This document shows, piece after piece, positions 56,039 to 64,000 of a DNA stretch of 64,000 nucleotides (position 1 is its first letter; every line of letters begins with the position of its first letter). The notes beneath the pieces were generated by a model. That model worked only from the letters and a program-made list of their open reading frames with translations, was not told where the DNA came from and searched no databases. The stretch is taken from positions 105,716,826 to 105,780,825 of the forward strand of contig CM070546.1 in the NCBI GenBank assembly GCA_036346405.1, read 5' to 3'. A program made the position numbers and the translations under genes. The stretch is from Phyllostachys edulis (Eukaryota > Streptophyta > Magnoliopsida > Poales > Poaceae).

Positions 56039-56451
56039 TTTGGCATGTAGTTTATTCGGGGTAATTGGGCTTCTCTAAAGGAAAATTATGGCCATAAGCC
56101 CTGCCTGACAATCTCGAGCAAGGAGTCTTGTTTGGTTTTTACTAGATTTTTCGTGAAGTACTTTCATCAATCACAATATATATTTCTATTTTTTAAATTC
56201 TTCCTCATGTTTATTCCAAAAGAAATTGTGAGGGGTATTTTGGAAACCCCATAACTTAAGTATCATTTTGCAACACTTAGAGAGCTAGTTTGGGAAGCAC
56301 ATTCTTGACCGAGATCCACGTAGATGGGCTAGGAATTTGAACTAAAATTCTGGCCCATCCAAACGAATGTGTTGGAATTTTTGGATGGGTCGGGATTTTG
56401 GGCCAATCAAATAAACCTTAGTTGTAGGTGTTATCTGTAATACTTCCTAAA

Positions 56452-56485
56452 CTAGTAGGATGCCCGTGCGTTGCAACAGAACCCT
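56452..56485 (-). mobile_element. Helitron 3' end (minus strand)
   Basis: Inverted, the sequence reads GTTGCAACGCACGGGCATCC followed by TACTAG and a T, matching the GCAACGCACGGGC…CTAG|T 3' end of rice Helitrons. The 5' end to the right was not located, so only the terminus is called. Confidence 0.6.
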
Positions 56486-57305
56486 AACCTTACATAAATA
56501 ATATTTTCCTTTGACGCGTAAAACAAATCAAGTAATTAAAAGATGGTGACACATATATCTACTAGCATCACATTAGTGCAACATGGTAGAACAAGAACTT
56601 TGTGCGACAATTATGGAAATAAATGGTAGTAAATAATATTTTTCCATAGTTTACTTCAATACCTATACCTATACACAAGATCTCATTGCTTATTGGAGTC
56701 GTTTACTAGCCAGTACAACAAAGTTTTCCACAAAATGGAATCATGGCAATACTTGTAAGATATGCGATATTGTAAATTAGGAAGTTTGTTATAGTACATG
56801 ACACACGGGCTACCTATATCAATAAGTACTAAAACGAGATGTCATACTCATCAAAATGTCAAAAATCCACCTCACCACTTCAGAGTCAGAACATACCTCT
56901 GGGTTGCAATTCACTTCACTACTAATAAAAGGAGTTTATGTTAACCACCAATAACCTCCATGCTCCACAGTAGGCATAAAAAAGAGATGATAATGCAAGA
57001 CTCTCCCACTTGGATGTGAAATAAAGTTTGACGAAATCAAACAAATATACTAATCAACAATGACAAATAACTATTATGTTGTTGAGACCTTGTATTGCCA
57101 TTGTTCAGCCAATTTTTGCCGAGAGATCCAAGAAATTTCTAGGGAATAATAATTGAAATGTTTTCACTACTTGACAAACAAATGCAGAACTTGGAATAGT
57201 AGGAATTCCACTTGTATCATGGACAATCGACAATAATGAACTAGTATTGAAGAAAAGCCTCAAAGTTTATGAAAGAAGATCTTATTAACAAGAATTATCA
57301 GCATT
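56486..57305. other. No gene recognised, probably Helitron interior
   Basis: AT-rich sequence between the Helitron 3' end and the solo LTR. It may be the body of that Helitron. No protein signature was seen. Confidence 0.3.
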
Positions 57306-57310
57306 ACTAT

Positions 57311-60300
57311 TGTCGGACCCGGGATTAACACTCCCAAATCCTCTGTGCATTTCTGAACTAGTCCCATGATCAGTAGCTAGTTCACACAGTAAACAGATAT
57401 GGTAACATCCATAAATCGCACAATTATATTAATAATCAACATAGTTTATTACAAAAGGGGCTTACAAGCCAACAATAAAGAACACAGCGGAAGACGAAGA
57501 AGATGTAGTAGAGTCCAGTTAATCTGCCACAGGCAATCGACTGGGATAGCGGCCTAGTCGTCGAGATCCACACCGATAGCAAAGTCCTTCTCCTCTGAAA
57601 TTTGTTTGCATAAAGCAAGTATGAGCACAACTACCGTGCTCGCAAGTTACACCCGTCAAATAACAGGATGGCATGCATACATGGATGTAACAAAGGATGG
57701 CTTATAGGGTTATTTGTGCAAAAGCAATATTTGACATTTTAAATACAATACTAAGTTCAAAAGCAGTTATACTATATCCAAAATCAAATTTCGTTTTTAA
57801 TCATCAATTTTAAAGTGTAGGATAAATCTCCATACATAAGTAGTGAAGGACTACCCCCCTTGCACCAGGCTTTCTGCCCAAATTTCCTACATGGAATAAA
57901 CTTCCATGAAAAACATTTCTGTCAAAACATTTTTAAAACAAAACATAGTCTAATCCGCGAAAGGCTTTGTTCAGCATGTCCATGACCGTGGACACGGCCA
58001 TTCGAATAGATTGACACTCTACAGAGGTTGTACAACTTTACCCACAAGACACGACTTCTCTAGTTTGTTCAGTATATATCTATGCCACTCACTACCTTGG
58101 GTAAGCAGTCTAGAGCACGTGTCAAGGCCTTTACAATGCGCCATCCCAAAGTAGTTATGCCCGCTAAGGTTTCGCTACCGTAGGCTTCGCACCAAACGAT
58201 AACCCCCTCTTGCGCCATGTGAGTATTAACAATAAGTCTTCACGACAACCACACAACTAGATGGCACAACCACATTGAAATATTGCAAATTAGTTAGCCA
58301 GGTCCCGCCCATACTCAGGACATGTGGTAGTACGATTTGGCTTAACAATCCACAGCTCGCAGACCGGTCCTTAATTGAGTGGGCGACTTCCAAAATAATC
58401 ACAGGCCTCAACCATTATTGCATTGAGCCCGTGCATAAACTTGCACCCACCAACTATCCAGTTCGCCCAAGTCCAAACCAGTTTTCAATTTGATCTTATT
58501 TTTCAAAACCATTTGCAAACTTCCATGGCACACCGATGCTATGGATACATTTTAAACAACATTTGATTTTTGGTTGAAAATTCCCAAATCAAATATTTCT
58601 GTTCTAAGCAGGACTAAGCATAATTTTTCTCAAAATGTTCTAGTTCATACTATTGCATAAACTAGATTTTTATCTAAGGTGACAAGGTATGAATATTTCA
58701 ATATCAAGATTGGTAATACAAAGGATTTAGGCATAACTACAATTTAAAACAGGTATTTAAATTACTGAATATAAATAAGCATGCAGTAGTAGTTTAAAAC
58801 AGAATAAATAATTTGCAATAATAGGTGCAAATATGGTCAAGAATGTAACTTGCCTTGCTCACTTAGTTGTTCTCAAACGGCGTCGAAATCTGACTCTCTG
58901 AAGTCGTCGAAATCTATACGCGAAACAAGCCAAATTCAACCAAAATTCAAATAAAGATTCAAATGAACTCCAAATTAAATAATTTTATTTTATTATCTAT
59001 ATAATGATTTTATACAAGTTTAGAAATTTGAATCACCCAATTTGGAGTTTGGATGCAAAAGATATGGGTTTTAGAAGTTTAAACCCAAAATCTGCAATTA
59101 AATGAATTTCCCGAATTATTTTTCTAAAGGAAAATCCATTTATTGCGCAAGGCTGACGTCAGCCTTGAGATTTTTGGAATTAAAAGAATTTCTGACGTAC
59201 GGGCCCCACGTGTCATAGACACGGCTCACGTGAACCAAGCACGTGGGCTTTTGGCTCTGGAGGCGGTCTTGACTTGGCGCCACGTGGCGGGGTTGGCGAC
59301 GTGGCGCCCATGTGGCCGTGAGGTGGTGCCACGTTGGCGCGCGCGTGGCCGTGCCACATTTGCAACGACGGCGCCGGCGTCGGGACTAAGGGTCGCCGGC
59401 GCTACAGTGCGCGGCGACGGGCGGTGATGTGTGCAATAGAGAGAGGAGGGGACAGCAAACATGGTGCGCTCACCCACACGACGAGGAGAGGACGGAGACA
59501 GCCAGCGGTGAGGAAGAAGCGGCGGTGTGGTTCGGCTCAATGGCGAAGTGGCGCTCCTGTGGTGCTCCGGCGTGACGGAGGTGCGCACCAGCTTCGCGGC
59601 GTTACGGTGAATCCAACGGTGGTGGCGGCGATGACGCGGGGTCGACGGAGGCGGCGCAATCGAAGATCTGAAGCTTCCTCGTCGGCGGCGAAGAAACTCC
59701 AAATTGCGGCGCTAGAGAGGGGGAGGATGGCAATGGGTGGCGGCGTCGGGATGGGTGAAGAGAGGGGCGCCCAGGGCTGCCTTTTATAGGGGCCGAGGGG
59801 CTCCGAGGCGGGTGTGGCGCGTGGTGGGCGCGATTCTTGGGATCGTCTTGCGGCGCGTCTTGTGGAAGAGAACGTGGGGGTGGAGGCGGAGGTAGGCGCG
59901 AGTCGTGCAGGGGCGGCCGTGAGAAGCGAGGCGGTTGGGAGGCGGCCGTTGTGAGCTCGCCCACGGCTTCAATGGCGGCTGCGCTGGGCATCTGCGCGGA
60001 GAAGAAGAGCGCGAAGACGAAGGGGTCGCGAGCCCACACGGTAGTGAGGAGAGAGACGCTAGCGGGTGGGGCCGCGTGAGTGAGAAAGAGAGAGGGTGCG
60101 GGCGGGCTGGTTGGGCCGAAAATAAAGGAGGAATGGGCCGCACAGTTGAAGATTCGGCCCAAAGGTGATTAAGGGATTTTAAATTGATTTCCTAATTTAA
60201 AAAAAATCAGATTAATTCAAATAGGCTTTAGAAAATAGCAATTAAATTCCAAAAATCCTAGAAAAATTCACAGAAGTCTCTAGAATTATTTTGGACTTGA

Positions 60301-60582
60301 ATAAAATAATTCCAACTTAAAATTGGTAATATATTTTGAGATTAAATTTATTTTAGCTTTAAAATAATTAAGGACAAGCTTTTAAAATTCTAGAAATTAA
60401 TTTAATTTTTATTTTTCAACTTTAACTGAAATAAAACTTAAAAAAAATTAATAAATTTTATTTTTGACTTTTAAAACTTTACAAATTCAAATAAAGCAAA
60501 TAAACTCTTTCAAACTTGAAAATCCAATAAAATAATAATTTTATAAATTTTAATTTGGTGATGAGAACTTTGAAACATTACA
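57311..60582 (-). mobile_element. Complete 3.27 kb gypsy-like solo LTR
   Basis: The ends are TG…CA (TGTCGGACCCGGG at 57311 and GAAACATTACA at 60582). Perfect 5 bp duplications ACTAT lie at 57306-57310 and 60583-60587. The transcribed strand is minus: it starts TGTAATGTTTCAAAG, has a TATA box at 59790-59781, and ends GGGTCCGACA. There is no internal domain, so it is a solo LTR. The GC-rich part (59140-60170) produces several overlapping open frames that I take as LTR sequence and not genes. Its size is at the long end for grass LTRs; I did not assign a named family. Confidence 0.88.
59781..59790 (-). promoter_or_regulatory. TATA box of the solo LTR
   Basis: CCTATAAAAG on the minus strand, about 790 bp from the LTR 5' end and 2.47 kb before its 3' end. 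Confidence 0.6.
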
Positions 60583-60587
60583 ACTAT

Positions 60588-63500
60588 CCATTTATACCTT
60601 AACCAAATATTGACTGTATGAAGCTATTTATTTATATGTTACATTAAAAAGACACTACTTTTTTTGCCAAACATTCAGATCTCCTTTTGTATGTCCTACA
60701 ATTTTTTGAACTCTGTTATGTAAATTGAGTTAGTCTATTTTTTGTGCCCTTTAGAGAAATTGAAATTAAAGTTCGATTGTGTGCTTTTTGGTTGAATTGA
60801 ATATAAGGCTTTTAAATTCTGTGAATTTAACTCTGCTATTGTTTGGAAGAAACTCAACTTTGAATATTGGACAAGAAGATTTGCCATCTATAGAATACAT
60901 GTAAATATAGTTAGAAGCCTCCAATCTACATCCTAGGAAACATTCTTCTGGTAACTCAAAGGACTGGTCTCTTAGTGATTTATCATTATATGCTTATATC
61001 ATTATTTAGGATTGGAACGAATAAAACAACACTAATTAACAACAATTGGTTGAGCAGAAGTGTCCAAGTCACTTGAGGTACATCGATAAACCAGATCCCA
61101 CTGTATGTGTAAAGAATGGTCCACAACCACACAGTTGATATGCAAATGGAGCACTCATGAGTCATGACATGCATTTGTTGGTCGCATTGCCCATGTAACA
61201 AATTAATAGTTTCATGAACAAAGGCAGCTAACAATTAATGCATGATCATGTTGTAAAGGAAGGGAGAACAATGGGAGACTTCGATATGTGTATCACACAA
61301 CTTATTGGTCAGACAGGTCAGTAGATGACAGTGTTGCTATAAGCAAATTGATTATGGATTCTATGATAGTGTTGCTATAACAACGGTTGGGAATGAGTTT
61401 TTAAAAAGTTGATGTTTTCCTTGAGATGTATTTGGTTATTCAGATTACTCGCTGAAGGATGGCGAATTTCTTTGGTTAATAGTTACAAGGTAGTTGATGG
61501 GTTTTAATTGGTCTCTATTCATTTTATAGAGCAATTATTGTCTTTTCCGACTGTTGAGCTATTTTCGTTATTTCTAAACATTGTTATTGGCAATATTGTT
61601 CTTTCATGGGGATTCTACCTTTCTTGTTGGTAAACGTGACTCGGTTAATTGTTTGGTATTTGAGATAATGGAAATTATCCCTTACAAACTCTATTGAAGA
61701 AAGTTTTGACTCTACGCATTTCTTTTGGAGTAGTTGAGTGTTAAAGTTTAGTGCATCTTCTCTAAGAAAGAAAGCATCAAAACTCTTTTGTAATATTTTG
61801 TTGTGTTAAGTGAGAAGTTGTAAGCCTTGAAGATAAATGATAATGCATGAGATGTCAAGTTGGGCCAGTAGCATAATGCATAATTAATCTTAACGGATAT
61901 CCTTGGTAGCATGGATGGATAACTTATTGCTGCCTTGTAATGATTGCATGATGAGTTGATATTAAGAGTATATCTATTCCTAATTAGAATCAATAGAGTT
62001 ATTAAGAGGTGTGGAACATTGATGAACTAGTTTGATCACTAAGGGTCATAAATTTGATAAACTTCTTGGGTAAATTAGATTAATGGGTCTCAATGGATTA
62101 ATCTAACCCTTTGAGATGGTTAAGTCCAGAAGGTGTTAGATTACTGTCTTAGTGGATGTTAATCTTGGAGTTATCTTTTATGGATATATAATGATCATAT
62201 GTAATTGCTAGGTGAAATTATTATGTACCAAAGAATGGTGTTGAGCATCACTAAGAGATGAACTAATGGGATGTGATAGGTGAACTATGTTTACATGATG
62301 GTGGAATTGTAGGATAATAGTATGTCTTTGATGAAATGGTTGATCATTAAAATTGTTTAGTTTGCTAAACATGTTGGATTATTTGATCTCGATGGATTAA
62401 TTTAACTGTGTAGGAAGGGAAAGTTAAGGATGTATTTGACTGTCGTCTTAGTGGATAATAATTTGAAAATTTTCTTTAATTGGCTACTTGTTGATCTTAT
62501 ATTTACTAGTGGGAATGCAAATAGAGAAAGGAACATAAATTCTTCCATGACTAAATAATCGTCAATTGTTTATGATAACCTCTAGATTGCAATTATTGTG
62601 CACTAAATTAGTGTTGAGCATTGCTAATAGGTGAATGGTTGGAATTTAAAGGTGATCTATGTATGTGCGTTTTGCGAGGATGACTTAGGGCAGCATGCCC
62701 TTGTTAAAAGATGGTTTACTTCGATAGTGTGGTTTGTGCATTAGATATTCTCTTAACCAAGTTGAGTGTTGCGATCTTATTGAGATAACAAAAATATTAT
62801 GAAGTAAGTTATTATGTTTCTTTTGGAAAGGTTGATGATGGGATAGTAAGGTATGTTGGTTCTTGCGAGGAGTGCATTATATGATGTTAGAAAGATTAAC
62901 AATAAATGGTTGTGAGAGTGATGTTGATTCCTTCAAAGGAGAATAATTTGATTGCCTTTCGTGATATCACTTAAATGAAAATATTTCGAGATTTGCATTC
63001 ATGATCTGTTGGAGTTCATGATTTATGTGGCAGCTGAAATTGGTTGAGCATAATGACATGGTGGAAAGTTCCCCTAGTTCTCACTAGACTCATATGATTT
63101 GATCTTAAAAGCCCTTCTTGGATGAGTTGGCAAAGTAATGTTGTAATCAAAGAAAAAATTGTTTCCTTTGTTAAATGAAAGAGTATAGTAGAGGTATTTG
63201 AGGTTGGAGTTAGGCTTTGTAATTTGCAACTTATTGAAGTGTGCTTAACTTTTCTGTCATTGTCGCTTAAGAGTTTCTTGAGTTTCAATAGCAATGTTTT
63301 ATTCTTATTCGTTGAGGGTTGAAATTCTCTTCTGGTGGGACTTGTGCACTTAACTGTGGTCTCGTCTTTTGTTTTCCGAGATTTTGACTATTTGACTATT
63401 TCCCTTGGTCTTGTGTCTAATACGAGTGGTAAATATTTTTCTATGTGCTGAAAATTGTTTCCATCTATATCTTCTTCTACGAAAGGATTAACCGATTTGT

Positions 63501-64000
63501 GTTACAAAGTCTTTTAGGATGAATAACGGCAACTGGATAGTGGTGGTCAAGTAGATGATTTTGATGAGACTTTAGGTGTTAAGTTGTTTGAGATGTATTA
63601 AGTGATAAATTGATTTCTTGGAATAATCATCGGTGAGGATTTGATTTAAATAGAATGTTTGTCTTTCGTGCTAACTGATTACGTTGTTGCAACTAGTAGA
63701 ACCTATAGTAAATTGTGGTTCAAGAACTTTTGGTTCATTTTAGTGGAACATTAGAATTATTGAAAGTATGAAAATCTTGATCAACTTATTAGAGTATTGC
63801 GATTGGATAATTTGCAAGGTTGTGTAGGTGATTTATGATGGTGTAGTTTAATGAGAGTAGGATTAGCGAAGTAATCTAATCGCTATGGCAATTGATGGGA
63901 TAGCAGGGAGTGTTGAGTTATGGTTAGATATGACTTGGCTGTAGTGAGTAACCCTTTGGGAGTTAGAATCTTTCTAAAGATAATGTGGTCGAGAATATGT
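60588..64000. other. AT-rich region without a recognised gene
   Basis: No domain, RNA gene or element end was recognised. A diverged duplication is visible: TCAATGGATTAAT…CTTAGTGGAT…GTGTTGAGCATCACTAA at about 62085-62260 and TCGATGGATTAAT…CTTAGTGGATAA…GTGTTGAGCATTGCTAA at about 62388-62630. The region could be the interior of an unidentified retroelement. The minus-strand frames 61748-61993 and 63016-63294 are unsupported. Confidence 0.35.

Noticed and set aside
59143..60168. Multiple long overlapping frames (up to 186 codons)
   Set aside because: They lie within a solo LTR in GC-rich DNA, on both strands, and show no retroelement or host domain.
1..64000. tRNA, rRNA and other standard structural RNA genes
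   Set aside because: I looked for the usual conserved tRNA box words and rRNA segments by eye and found none I could support.

Overview
The window is grass nuclear DNA, most likely from rice (Oryza) or a close relative. The reasons are a C2H2 INDETERMINATE-domain (IDD) transcription factor with short introns, Stowaway- and Mutator-type MITEs, CACTA elements with TIRs of the CACTACTACAGAAA type, and copia- and gypsy-type LTRs. Only one host gene is well supported: an IDD zinc-finger gene on the minus strand at 2811-4500. It has three coding exons, 477 codons, and an apparent GC-AG first intron. Almost everything else is transposon or transposon-derived.

Layout: 1-835 is the 3' part of a copia-like LTR. 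836-4800 holds the IDD gene and its flanks. 4800-9999 is gene-poor and holds a Stowaway-like remnant, a Helitron-like 5' end and a strongly AT-rich degenerate tandem block. 10000-19322 is CACTA element 1 (plus strand, TSD taa). 19323-21421 is a 2.1 kb spacer with two MITEs. 21422-37371 is CACTA element 2, the same family in inverted orientation (TSD agc). Its second gene is split by CACTA element 3 at 23522-30470 (TSD tgt). 37372-44830 is repeat-rich (microsatellites, minisatellite, palindrome cluster, MULE-like and GRF-like gene fragments). About 45278-50560 is an old gypsy-like LTR on the minus strand, interrupted by a copia-like solo LTR at 46198-48455 (TSD acatc). 50700-56480 is a MITE and Helitron cluster. 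57311-60582 is a 3.27 kb solo LTR with a perfect 5 bp TSD (actat). 60588-64000 has no recognisable gene.

CACTA elements 1 and 2 each carry two genes in tandem. The first is a TNPD-like transposase (Transposase_21, then DUF4218 and DUF4216-like regions). The second joins a Transposase_24-like region to a C-terminal ULP1-type cysteine-protease-like domain. Both genes are broken by small indels in both copies. Element 3 has only the second type of gene. It also has an intact 163-codon reading frame of unknown function on the opposite strand with its own TATA box, and a duplicated, nearly perfect 73-nt hairpin. In all three elements an extra internal array of the subterminal motif lies directly upstream of the second gene, which suggests that this gene regulates itself. 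The divergent ORF, the array acting as a shared promoter, and the duplicated hairpins in element 3 are the most interesting signals in the window.

Family names come from recognising motifs by eye; no database search was run. Many frameshifts could be real decay or consensus errors in the assembly.
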